Assembly: GCF_001592945.1 (NCBI RefSeq)
Contig: NZ_LRPB01000034.1
Location: 62,001 to 126,000, forward strand
DNA: 64,000 bases
From: Roseivirga seohaensis
GTDB lineage: Bacteria; Bacteroidota; Bacteroidia; Cytophagales; Cyclobacteriaceae
Reading direction: 5' to 3'
A model generated the notes under the pieces. That model was not told the origin of the DNA. It saw only the letters and a program-made list of their open reading frames with translations, and did no database searches. The stretch's first letter is position 1; every line of letters starts with the position of its first letter. The translations under genes were made by a program, and so were the position numbers. Positions 9,221 through 16,980 of this stretch are shown here, piece by piece.

Positions 9221-9523
9221 ATGGCTGATATTACTGTAGAAGAATTGAAGGAAAGAATGCTGAATGGTGAAGTTAAGCACTTCATTGATGTAAGAGAAGA
9301 GTGGGAATATGACGAAGATAACCTAGGCGCCAAATTAATTCCACTTGGCGATATCCCGCATAGAGTTCCTGAAATTGAAGACCTAAAAGATGCCGAGCTT
9401 ATTATTCACTGCAAGTCTGGGGCTAGAGCTGGTAGAGCTCAGAAATACCTTATTTCTAGAGGCTTCAACAACGTAAGAAACCTTATTGGTGGTATTGAGG
9501 CTTTCAGAGCCGATCAAGATTAA
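9221..9523 (+). CDS. single-domain rhodanese
   Basis: 100 residues, one rhodanese domain of the GlpE/PspE size class. The family moves sulfane sulfur by a persulfide on an active-site Cys. That loop is IIHCKSGARAGRA, with Cys and the CxxGxR cradle intact. The opening HFIDVREEWEYDEDNLGAKLIPLGDIPHRV is the typical DVRE strand-turn. No signal peptide, so cytoplasmic. It starts two bases after the T9SS cargo gene stop. The sulfur acceptor is not evident from the context; Fe-S assembly genes lie 3 kb upstream. Confidence 0.93.
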   Translation: MADITVEELKERMLNGEVKHFIDVREEWEYDEDNLGAKLIPLGDIPHRVPEIEDLKDAELIIHCKSGARAGRAQKYLISRGFNNVRNLIGGIEAFRADQD

Positions 9524-9816
9524 TACAAAGCTAAAATTACCGTTTATTCAACATGAAACCCCAAGTAATCCTCGTTTATCGAGGGTTCAACCTCTGTAAT
9601 TCCTAAAAAGATTCCTACGGGGATGATTGAAAGCAATGTTAGTTAATCAAGTCATATCATTTGCTCAAGCTTAAAAGCTAAGATATGCTATAAGCATCCT
9701 CTCAGAACATACGGACTCTCACGGTTTCGTTTTTCAAACGTCAACCTCAGAGTGACGGTAACTTGTAGGGCTCCTTACGAATTCTCGCTTGTAACGAGAA
9801 TTTATTTCGACAAAAG
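9524..9816. other. 293-base intergenic region with small inverted repeats
   Basis: Between two convergent genes (rhodanese and HAD). No coding frame stands out. Visible structures are a 5-bp hairpin CCTCG/CGAGG at 9570-9584 and a perfect 8-bp hairpin AATTCTCG/CGAGAATT at 9780-9802 followed by TTATTTC, which could end the plus-strand transcript weakly. The middle is low in clear signals. Confidence 0.5.
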
Positions 9817-10443
9817 CTACTCAATAATATTCACCCAATCATCTGGAGTAATATTATGGAAACCATTCATACCCATATTCATAGCTGCTTGAATGTTCTC
9901 CAGTTTATCATCTATAAATAAAGTACGTGAAGCATCCAATTGATGATCGTTGAGAATAGGCTGCCAAGCACCAAAATTAGGCTTACGCTCCCCTACTTCC
10001 TGCGAAAAATAAACTTGAGTAAAGTATTCATGAAATTGTTTATGCGGAGAAATTAAGTCGATAAGTTTGAGGAAAAACCTGATATGAATATCGTTGGTAT
10101 TGCTCATTACAAAGAGCTTATATTTTTGAGAAAGCACCTCCAATTTTTTCAGTCGATGAACAGGAATTTGACCTAGCATAGCATTCCAAGCACCATCTAG
10201 AATATTATCGTCAGAAAACACATTTAAAGATTCTCTTAAATGCGCCCTAAAAGTAGGGTCGTCAATCTGGCCCGTTTCATACAGTTTAAAGAATTCTGCT
10301 GTTTTCGACAACTCAAGTACTTCATTTTCAGTACGCCCAGAAATTTCAGCAAAAGCTTTTATGGTTGCTGCTTCATCCAAGTTGATGATTACCCCACCTA
10401 GGTCGAAAATAATTGAATCTATATTACTTAAATCTGGCGCCAT
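9817..10443 (-). CDS. HAD-superfamily hydrolase (YigB/YihX-like)
   Basis: 208 residues from the ATG at 10443; the longer frame would begin with TTG at 10467. Motif I is IIFDLGGVIINLD, with the nucleophile Asp but Gly in the second acidic position, as in many subfamily IA phosphatases whose motif reads DLGGV. Motif II is FVMSNTNDIHIRFF, motif III the Lys in EVGERKPNFGAWQP and motif IV TLFIDDKLENIQAA. A helical cap lies at about 25-95. Members dephosphorylate small sugar phosphates or nucleotides such as FMN. Stand-alone gene that converges on the rhodanese operon. Substrate cannot be told. Confidence 0.88.
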   Translation of the reverse strand: MAPDLSNIDSIIFDLGGVIINLDEAATIKAFAEISGRTENEVLELSKTAEFFKLYETGQIDDPTFRAHLRESLNVFSDDNILDGAWNAMLGQIPVHRLKKLEVLSQKYKLFVMSNTNDIHIRFFLKLIDLISPHKQFHEYFTQVYFSQEVGERKPNFGAWQPILNDHQLDASRTLFIDDKLENIQAAMNMGMNGFHNITPDDWVNIIE

Positions 10444-10573
10444 GTTTTGTTGTTTAATTAATCGCAAATATGTAACATTGCACTCCCAAAATCAAAGGGT
10501 TTAAAGCACAATGTATCTTGTTCGATTTTTAGAACAAGTTCATCAGAAAACCAGCCGCTTTAAATAAGATATT

Positions 10574-10647
10574 GGGCCTATAACTCAGCTGGTTAGAGTA
10601 TCTGACTCATAATCAGAAAGTCCCTGGTTCGAGCCCAGGTGGGCCCA
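10574..10647 (+). tRNA. tRNA with CAU anticodon (elongator Met or Ile2)
   Basis: 74 nt with a full cloverleaf: acceptor GGGCCTA/TGGGCCC, D arm ACTC/GAGT, anticodon stem TCTGA/TCAGA around loop CTCATAA, T arm CCTGG/CCAGG with TTCGAGC, discriminator A. The CCA end is not encoded. The anticodon CAU reads AUG, or AUA if TilS makes lysidine. The D arm and the 5' G1-C72 pair rule out an initiator tRNA. Sequence alone does not settle Met versus Ile2 here. Confidence 0.93.
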
Positions 10648-10649
10648 CT

Positions 10650-10686
10650 AATAGCCTCATACATCACGTATGGGGCTATTTTTTTT
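10650..10686 (+). terminator. intrinsic terminator after tRNA(CAU)
   Basis: A stem AATAGCC-CATAC / GTATG-GGCTATT with a short ATCAC loop and one bulged position is followed by eight T. It begins two bases after the tRNA and should end its transcript. Confidence 0.85.
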
Positions 10687-10889
10687 AAGTGGGTGACGGA
10701 ATGGGTGACAAACCCTTTATTTTTCTTGTTCCGATGATCCTATCTTTCCCAACATAAAATACATTTTTACCCCATAAGTCCTCTCTCCGATTTTACTTTC
10801 AGAACAGAAATAACCAGGGTTTGAAAAGAACTATTCATAAACAATAAAATATCTGAGTTGTTAATGTTATAAATCAAACAAATAGAATT

Positions 10890-11069
10890 ATGAGTGATAA
10901 AAACAAGAAAGATAACTCGGGAATACCCTATGGAAATAAGCACGTATCAGAAGATCCAAATCGAACTCCGAAGGGAGATGATACAGATAAGGATGTAAGA
11001 CCAAAAGAAGGATATGTTGAACCCTATAACAAAAAGAAGTATCAGCAAGACCCTAAAAACAATAAGTAA
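10890..11069 (+). CDS. small highly charged protein, unknown function
   Basis: 59 residues from the ATG at 10890 to TAA at 11067-11069. Nearly a third of the residues are Lys or Asp, with Pro and Asn also common and few hydrophobics. It begins MSDKNKKDNSGIPYGNKHV and ends KKKYQQDPKNNK, so it is probably unstructured and cytoplasmic. Repeated DPN/DP and PKG/PKE turns are visible. Evidence that it is real: clean start and stop, codon choice like the neighbours, and a strong terminator whose stem includes the stop codon. It resembles the short charged orphan proteins common in Bacteroidota; I cannot name a family. Confidence 0.6.
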   Translation: MSDKNKKDNSGIPYGNKHVSEDPNRTPKGDDTDKDVRPKEGYVEPYNKKKYQQDPKNNK

Positions 11070-11100
11070 AAAGCTCTAAATCGAGCTTTTTACTTATTTT
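11061..11100 (+). terminator. strong intrinsic terminator overlapping the small gene's stop
   Basis: Sixteen-base arms (11061-11076 and 11083-11098) pair perfectly around a six-base loop TAAATC. The T-rich strand and the TTTT after it give the run-out. The 5' arm contains the last two codons and the TAA of the 59-residue protein. The same hairpin is also T-rich on the minus strand, so it may work in both directions. Confidence 0.85.
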
Positions 11101-11224
11101 AAGGGCTTAATTTCGAGTTAAGCAATTGACTTGACAGCCTAGTAACAAGAACTTCTAACCCTCGCTAATTTTACTAATCCATAATTAGCTTCTGGCTTTT
11201 TATTCTGGACATAACTCGCAAAGT

Positions 11225-11764
11225 TCATCGTCTAACATTCTTTAATAAATCGGAATCTAGTTGCATATCTTGATCTTCAGAATGTAATACTGAAATATCA
11301 CCTGTTGTTTCTAGCACCACAGCCAACACTTGACGCATTTCGTATACATTCGCTTCTCTCAGTTTAGCATAGAGGTCTGCTTCGGTAACTCTATTCGCTT
11401 TTAAATTATGCCATAAAATCTCTGAACCTGACATGAGCAATACAGGTGTATTGGTAACTGCATTTTCAAATACATTGCTCTTCTTTCTTAACTTGGCAAC
11501 AGCGGCTTGCAGCACAACTAGTACTGTGAGTGCCACTATACCTTTAACCAAGCTGTTCTGCTGTGAAATTAATGTTGAAGCGATAACACTACCAATGGCT
11601 ATTGTAATAGCAAAATCGAAACTGGACATTTTAGCGAAAGTCCTAAGCCCATTCAGTCTAGTAATAATCAGAACAGCTAAATATATTCCTACAGTAGATA
11701 GAACCGTAATTAATATGGATGATGAGCTACTATATAACCACGAAGGATTTTTAAATATTTCCAT
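11225..11764 (-). CDS. DUF421 (YetF-like) membrane protein
   Basis: 179 residues, ATG at 11764. Three membrane helices at about 15-35, 50-66 and 70-88 are followed by a soluble domain, the standard DUF421 layout. Family marks are LAVLIITRLNGLRTFAKMSSFDFAITIAIGSVIAST and, in the soluble part, NTPVLLMSGSEILWHNLKANRVTEADLYAKLREANV, which matches the YetF C-terminal domain. The role of the family is unknown; Bacillus members are linked to spores but this group is widespread. Monocistronic. It has about 100 bases of plain sequence before the next gene upstream. Confidence 0.85.
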   Translation of the reverse strand: MEIFKNPSWLYSSSSSILITVLSTVGIYLAVLIITRLNGLRTFAKMSSFDFAITIAIGSVIASTLISQQNSLVKGIVALTVLVVLQAAVAKLRKKSNVFENAVTNTPVLLMSGSEILWHNLKANRVTEADLYAKLREANVYEMRQVLAVVLETTGDISVLHSEDQDMQLDSDLLKNVRR

Positions 11765-11863
11765 ATCCCAAAATTTAATTTCAAACTAAATTATTTCCCG
11801 ATCCAACACTATCGAAGGATGCCGTTGGGTTCGGTTCAACTAATATTTTAACACCTCTGAGAC

Positions 11864-13294
11864 CTAGTCAATTTGAAAATCAGAAAGCTCGATAGTCTCG
11901 TTGTTCGGTTTGAAAAACAAATTTGTAGCTAGGTCGAAAAGATGCGCTTCCGTTTCAAAAAAGTGCATCATGTAACCCGCAGTATTTACAAATACGACTA
12001 AGTCTCCTATTGCTGGCAGTTGGTTTAAAGCTATTTTGCGTTTGAGCAAAATGTCACGCTCTAAACAATAAGCTCCTGTAAAAAAGACCTCTGTAGTTTC
12101 TTCGTTATCTTTTTGATTTTGGTTGATAATAAATGGATCAAGTAAAAAATCTGCGCTTGAGCTATGCATTTGAGTCATGTTCATTTCTAAACCAACCAAC
12201 CAGTTACCTAGGGCGTCCTTCTTTCTAAAAATGACTTTGGCAATTGTCATTCCTGTTTGATCCAAAAGCGACCTACCTGGCTCCATTCTTATTTCTATTC
12301 CTTGCGCTTTAATCCGATCGGCACAACTTTGCCCCGCCCTGTTTGAATACGATAGAATTCCGTTTAAGAAAACTGCCTTTGCTTTGTCATTAAAGTAAGG
12401 GTAAGTGTTTAACTCACCTTGTAATTTTTCTTCAATCATACTAAAGCCTAGCCCTTGATTCTGAAAGGTGATTTCGCGGTGTTTACCCTGAACAGCCAAC
12501 TGGAGTGTTTGAATAAAATGGGTCCATTGACTTTTTTCCTTTAGGTAGTTTATTAATAGCCCTCCCCCCATGTCAATAAAATGAGTTTTATAGCCACTTA
12601 AACCTAATCGAAGCGCTAAATCTAAAGATTGATGCAAAGCCTCACCTCTTTGATCAATTGAATAGCCATTAAGGTGAAAGTGAATTCCGCAATAAACAAG
12701 TCGATTAAGAGACTTAGCTTTACCAAAGTGATTCAATACTAAGTCGGCAACTCCCTCTATATCAAAGCCAAACCGACTGTATAGTTTACTTCCTTTAAAG
12801 GAAAATCCGCTTACTCGGACTCCCACTTTTGCATCCATATTTAGTTGTTCTGCTACCGACTGCACCAGTTCACATTCATCGTTATTATCGAGAATAATGA
12901 CTATGCTATTCTTAACCGCGAGCTCAATCAATTTTCTGCTTTTGATGGCCGCAGTTACCACTAGCTTTTCTGGTTGTATTCCAAGTTCAATACATTGTTT
13001 TAACTCTTGATAACTTGCAGTATCCACCCCCATACCTGAGGATTTTGTAGCCTCTACAAAGCTTTGGCATTTATTTGCCTTTCGGGCAAAAAGAACCAAA
13101 TGTTTCAAATCATAGGATTCAAAAACCGTTTTGTATTCGGTATAATTATCGAAAAAGGGAGCTGTGTGATGAATATTTAATGGAGAGCCATACTCTTCCA
13201 TCAACTGATAAATAGTTGTGGGTGATTGCATCACTTTGTGCATCCATGGTGAAGTAAGAGGTGTTAAAGGTGGAAGTTGGTTTTTGGCTTTCAT
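11864..13294 (-). CDS. Y4yA-type PLP-dependent group IV decarboxylase-like enzyme
   Basis: 476 residues, ATG at 13294. The fold is that of alanine racemase/ornithine-diaminopimelate decarboxylase: a TIM barrel with the PLP Lys in VLFARKANKCQSF (usually YAxKAN), barrel strands ending GIHFHLNGYS and FIDMGGGLLINY, and a C-terminal beta domain with the CxxxD pair in GAYCLERDILLKRK. The C-terminus (VFVNTAGYMMHFFETEAHLF) is typical of the Y4yA group, named after a Rhizobium NGR234 gene. SbnH of staphyloferrin B synthesis is a relative by fold. It lies one base after the NAD_binding_9 gene, third in the cluster. Likely decarboxylates an amino-acid-derived intermediate; substrate not known. Confidence 0.8.
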   Translation of the reverse strand: MKAKNQLPPLTPLTSPWMHKVMQSPTTIYQLMEEYGSPLNIHHTAPFFDNYTEYKTVFESYDLKHLVLFARKANKCQSFVEATKSSGMGVDTASYQELKQCIELGIQPEKLVVTAAIKSRKLIELAVKNSIVIILDNNDECELVQSVAEQLNMDAKVGVRVSGFSFKGSKLYSRFGFDIEGVADLVLNHFGKAKSLNRLVYCGIHFHLNGYSIDQRGEALHQSLDLALRLGLSGYKTHFIDMGGGLLINYLKEKSQWTHFIQTLQLAVQGKHREITFQNQGLGFSMIEEKLQGELNTYPYFNDKAKAVFLNGILSYSNRAGQSCADRIKAQGIEIRMEPGRSLLDQTGMTIAKVIFRKKDALGNWLVGLEMNMTQMHSSSADFLLDPFIINQNQKDNEETTEVFFTGAYCLERDILLKRKIALNQLPAIGDLVVFVNTAGYMMHFFETEAHLFDLATNLFFKPNNETIELSDFQID

Positions 13295-13295
13295 A

Positions 13296-15110
13296 TTATG
13301 ATTTCTCTAAGATTTTTGATTGGGTAAATACTTGAATATCGTTGGCGACTTGTGCACCCCAAAGAGATACAAAGTCGTTTCGATTTCGGGAAAGAGTATC
13401 GTTATCGAATGTGATTCCCTCGGTTGGTGTGCCTGTTAAAGTAATCTGCTTGATTTCTTCTCCTAAAGCATTAATCGGATGACCTTCACGCGAAATGTGT
13501 ATACATCCGGGACTAAAAGAATCGCAACCGTCACTTCCGTTATTGTAAATTGTAGCTAGCCCATTATCAATTAACTTCTGATATAATTTAGGCGGGTTTG
13601 ACACCATATCGGTTTTGGGTATTCTTGCGTCAATCAAATAATCAACCTTCAGTTCTGAACCATCTTCTAATGTGAGCACATAAAAACTGTTATACGCATT
13701 AACATTAGGCTGATGAGCAAAGCTAAAATCAATCAGCCCCGCCTCAGCCAAAGCCATTATTTTCTTCATGTTTTCGATGGGTGGACCATAGGCAACTCTA
13801 TTAAATTGCCCCATAAAATCGCTCAGAAAAACACGGTGCGATTTAGGAGATAAACCACCAAATGAATAAAGTTCATTGAAATCGTTACTGATTCTTCGCC
13901 AAGTTCCAGCTGCATGCGCTAACGGACTTCCCTCCTCACCTTTTTCACCTTCTTTTATCGACAATCGAACATAGTTGAGGATTTGCTCATGTCGATCAGC
14001 TTTCCAATCGTTCAATGGATTAAATAAGGTATTGAAGCTAAATGGTTTTTCAATAGGATGCCTTTCATGAAAAGCATCAATCTCACTTTCAATTTTCTGA
14101 ATATCTTTAAAAGGGTGTAAGTATTGATTGTACTGCTGGAACAACATTCTGTAGTAAGCATATTTTATCTCTGCTTTTATCAGGGGCAGAATGTCCTTTT
14201 CGAAATCATATTTATCTTTATCACCTTTGTTAATACACAAATTTTCTGGAGTGAAGTAATACAAAGGCTGACTGGGCAATCCGAAGGTTCCGCTACGTGG
14301 CATCATGGGTAGTCCAGACTTCGAAAAGGGATAAAGTACAAGGGGTTCATTTCCAGATTTCACATATTTAAAACCTGCTTCTGTTTGATTAAATCTACCG
14401 CCCCTGCCTTCAGTGAGTGCCAATACAGTATCAATAAAGGTTAAGCCAATTCCTTTGATGGCTACCTTGCTATTAGGAGTAACATGAGAAAGTTTTTCTT
14501 GTACCGGATAAACAAACTCTACAAAAGTATTTTGATCACTGAAAGCTTCTTTTTGTGGTGTTGAATGACCTGTAGCCAATAATATATGTTGAATATCAAC
14601 ATACGCTTCGTTTTCTGTTTTTATCCAAAACGCCCCGCCTTTCTTTTCAATATCACATACTTCCTGTGTATGCTGGAGCAAGCGCACATTTCTGGGTAAA
14701 TTTTTCTTTAATTCTTCAAAAGCAGAACAAAGGTATTCTCCTACCCTTGACCTTGATGAAAATTCATTTCCAGACACGTTCCTCTCTTGTTTCTTCAGCC
14801 ATTCAACAAAACTTAGTGGATGATCAACAATGGGTTTTGGAGCTTGATTTGGCCATGCATTAATAAATCCATTGGCATAGTTCATCAATAGATATTTAGG
14901 CTGGTCATGCCTGTAGATATCTCCTGCACCAAAAAATGAGCATCTATTAAACATATGAATCTCAACCTCCTCGTCAAGGGTAACTTCTGAAAGGTTGGCC
15001 AAAAGCCTTTCTAAACCATACAAACCTTTTGGCCCAGCACCTATTATTGCTACTCGATATGGCGTTTCAGGATTAATTGATTGAGCATCGACTGATTTAT
15101 GATTTTCCAT
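13296..15110 (-). CDS. FAD/NAD(P)-binding protein (NAD_binding_9 family)
   Basis: 604 residues from the ATG at 15110; the frame extends to a TTG at 15131 inside the upstream gene, which I reject. The N-terminal dinucleotide fold is YRVAIIGAGPKGLYGLERLL, the NAD_binding_9 signature (GxGPxG). A second nucleotide-like segment is HILLATGHSTPQ, and further Gly motifs follow (VAIKGIGLTFIDTVLAL). The C-terminal half has no clear domain. The family is found beside natural-product genes and probably acts as a flavin-dependent oxidoreductase. It is ten bases downstream of the SbnA-like gene and one base upstream of the Y4yA gene. In this setting it may take the place of SbnB, the NAD-dependent oxidase missing here; that is inference. 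Confidence 0.8.
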   Translation of the reverse strand: MENHKSVDAQSINPETPYRVAIIGAGPKGLYGLERLLANLSEVTLDEEVEIHMFNRCSFFGAGDIYRHDQPKYLLMNYANGFINAWPNQAPKPIVDHPLSFVEWLKKQERNVSGNEFSSRSRVGEYLCSAFEELKKNLPRNVRLLQHTQEVCDIEKKGGAFWIKTENEAYVDIQHILLATGHSTPQKEAFSDQNTFVEFVYPVQEKLSHVTPNSKVAIKGIGLTFIDTVLALTEGRGGRFNQTEAGFKYVKSGNEPLVLYPFSKSGLPMMPRSGTFGLPSQPLYYFTPENLCINKGDKDKYDFEKDILPLIKAEIKYAYYRMLFQQYNQYLHPFKDIQKIESEIDAFHERHPIEKPFSFNTLFNPLNDWKADRHEQILNYVRLSIKEGEKGEEGSPLAHAAGTWRRISNDFNELYSFGGLSPKSHRVFLSDFMGQFNRVAYGPPIENMKKIMALAEAGLIDFSFAHQPNVNAYNSFYVLTLEDGSELKVDYLIDARIPKTDMVSNPPKLYQKLIDNGLATIYNNGSDGCDSFSPGCIHISREGHPINALGEEIKQITLTGTPTEGITFDNDTLSRNRNDFVSLWGAQVANDIQVFTQSKILEKS

Positions 15111-15120
15111 TCTATACAAC

Positions 15121-16098
15121 TTAAACAGCAATCATTTGTGGATTGAAAATATTATCATTAACCCAATCATCATTGTAAATGGTATCCAGATAACGTTCAC
15201 CTCGATCGCAAAGAATCATAGTGCAATTGGCTTCGGTTGGAATTTGGGTTAAGTAGCGTCCAACAGCACTTACCACGGCTCCCGAAGAACCGCCACATAA
15301 GATGGCTTCTTTATTCAATAAGTTTCGACAACCATCAACACAATCGGCATCGCTTACATGTATTACGTCATCTACAATCGACTTACATAAAAATGTAGAA
15401 GGTCGGCCAGCGCCATGCCCAGGTATTTTCCGCTCTTGCGGAGTATCTCCAAATATTACACTTCCTACGGCATCAACAGCAATTATTTTCGTATCTAAAT
15501 TATTATCTGAAATATAGTTGGCACAGCCCATTAGCGTACCACAAGTACTAGTTGCAGCAAACATATAATCAAGTTTTCCATCAAGAGCATCTAAAATCTC
15601 TTTCATAGTTTGCTTGTGGGCCAATGGGTTTTGCGGATTACCATATTGGTTTGGCCAAAAGCTATTGTGAGTTTTATCAACCAAAGCCTGAACTCGGTTT
15701 AACCTTGCAGTAAGAAAGCCCCCCAATGGAGCAGGTTCTTTTACCATATCAATATTAGCTCCGTAAGCTTTCAGAATTTTAAGCGTATGCTTATTCGCCA
15801 TTGTATCAACAACTACGGTAAGCGATAAACCATAATACAAACAAGCCTGCGCTAGCCCAATGGCCATATTACCAGAGCTCGATTCTATGACATGGTCCCC
15901 TTCTTTTAATTCTCCAGTACAAAAGGCATGTTCAAGTAATTGTATTGCCGTGCGGTCTTTAATGCTTCCACCAGGATTGTGTCCTTCCATCTTGGCAAAT
16001 ACATTTTTGTGAGAGTTGAACAGTCTATTTAGTTTGACGATTGGAGTATCGCCTATAGTTTCAAGAATGCTGTTATGTATAGCGTTAACTTTGGTCAT
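15121..16098 (-). CDS. SbnA-like PLP-dependent synthase (cysteine synthase family)
   Basis: 325 residues. The fold-type II PLP Lys is in NPGGSIKDRTAIQLLE, the substrate loop is ESSSGNMAIGLA and the phosphate loop is CGGSSGAVVSA. Compared with CysK, the protein shares SbnA-specific text: KAYGANIDMVKEPAPLGGFL, DAVGSVIFGDTPQERKIPGHGA and LCDRGERYLDTIYNDDW. SbnA joins O-phosphoserine and glutamate to give ACEGA, the precursor of L-2,3-diaminopropionate. The first gene of a minus-strand trio with a flavoprotein and a PLP decarboxylase; its partner SbnB is not in the window. Plain cysteine synthase activity is possible but less likely given the motifs and neighbours. Confidence 0.85.
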   Translation of the reverse strand: MTKVNAIHNSILETIGDTPIVKLNRLFNSHKNVFAKMEGHNPGGSIKDRTAIQLLEHAFCTGELKEGDHVIESSSGNMAIGLAQACLYYGLSLTVVVDTMANKHTLKILKAYGANIDMVKEPAPLGGFLTARLNRVQALVDKTHNSFWPNQYGNPQNPLAHKQTMKEILDALDGKLDYMFAATSTCGTLMGCANYISDNNLDTKIIAVDAVGSVIFGDTPQERKIPGHGAGRPSTFLCKSIVDDVIHVSDADCVDGCRNLLNKEAILCGGSSGAVVSAVGRYLTQIPTEANCTMILCDRGERYLDTIYNDDWVNDNIFNPQMIAV

Positions 16099-16432
16099 TT
16101 GATAGGTTATTTTTGAGTCAGCAATAATTTATAGAACACCTTCGGTTACTCTGTTTCAGCCATTCAATACCAAAACTATTCCTAGCCTAAACTCATATCA
16201 GTTTTATCAAGCTCAACATCTACTTTTATTGCCCAAAACACCATTTCAACACGCTTAGCCACAAATTCGCTGTTACCTTATGTTCTACCAGTAATTACAC
16301 AAGTATTTAAAATGTGGTGAATCATACACATCGAAATGTAGCAGTGTGCCCATATTTTCCAACAGAATGAGTAGCAAGCATGCTAATTGCACGCTTTATT
16401 AATATGGAGTATCGTTTGTAGAAGGGAGTTAC
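16099..16432. other. 334-base divergent intergenic region
   Basis: It separates the minus-strand metabolite cluster from the plus-strand membrane protein. It must hold promoters for both, but no full TTTG-N19-TAnnTTTG match is visible. The closest sequence is TATCGTTTG at 16410-16418, one base too long. I see no coding frame, riboswitch or strong hairpin. Confidence 0.5.
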
Positions 16433-16783
16433 ATGGAACTCATATTACAACTCATCATCACTCCGATTGTCTTAATGCTCGCTAGCAAAGTCATAGATGG
16501 AGTATATATCAAGAACTTTAAATCGGCAGTGCTCACTTCTATATCGATTATGATAGTAAGCTTCTTAATTGGCTGGCTCATCACTTTATTCTTGAACGTG
16601 GCTACGCTTGGTATTTTGTGGATTGTTGGCTTGGGAATAATCACCAGAACCATTGCCAACGCCATTATTATTGAAATCATAGATCAATCCAGAAAAGACT
16701 TTGACACCAAAGGCTTTATGCCATCCTTAAAATTGGCCATTGCATTAGCGATTGCCTGGGGAGTAATTGATGTTATGTTCTAA
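16433..16783 (+). CDS. small four-helix membrane protein (phage-holin-4_2/YvlD-like)
   Basis: 116 residues with four predicted membrane helices at about 4-22, 30-50, 53-78 and 95-115. The layout and the Gly-rich turn (LITLFLNVATLGILWIVGLGIITRTIANAIIIEII) fit the PF04020 group (YvlD, wrongly named phage holin). The cytoplasmic loop DQSRKDFDTKGF is the only long polar part. Function unknown; YvlD members are linked to envelope stress in Bacillus. No phage genes are nearby. A short inverted repeat GGAATAA/TTATTCC follows its stop at 16785-16801. Confidence 0.75.
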   Translation: MELILQLIITPIVLMLASKVIDGVYIKNFKSAVLTSISIMIVSFLIGWLITLFLNVATLGILWIVGLGIITRTIANAIIIEIIDQSRKDFDTKGFMPSLKLAIALAIAWGVIDVMF

Positions 16784-16925
16784 AGGAATAATAGTTATTC
16801 CAGTATTACAGCCCAACACTAGAGCATTCATCGTTTTAAAAAGTATTAAAAGAACTTATCGGGTCGGCTGGCCATAAGTGCTAAAGACAGATTCGGTACA
16901 AGCCATCCAAAAACAGCTTCATTCC

Positions 16926-16956
16926 TTAGAGCCTGATGTTTTTATGGCTACTTTTG
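16926..16956 (+). promoter_or_regulatory. probable promoter of the Gfo/Idh/MocA gene
   Basis: TACTTTTG at 16949-16956 matches TAnnTTTG exactly; TTAG at 16926-16929, 19 bases upstream, is a one-base variant of the -33 TTTG. It ends 24 bases before the ATG at 16981, which supports that start over the ATG at 16936 that would lie inside the promoter. Confidence 0.55.
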
Positions 16957-16980
16957 CCCCAGTTCAAAAAAACCATATCC

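Noticed and set aside
11864-16098. A complete staphyloferrin B-like siderophore cluster
   Set aside because: There is no IucA/IucC synthetase, SbnB or exporter in the window, so only a partial resemblance can be claimed.
16433-16783. Phage holin
   Set aside because: The database name of this family suggests a holin, but no phage genes are nearby and the protein resembles the YvlD group.
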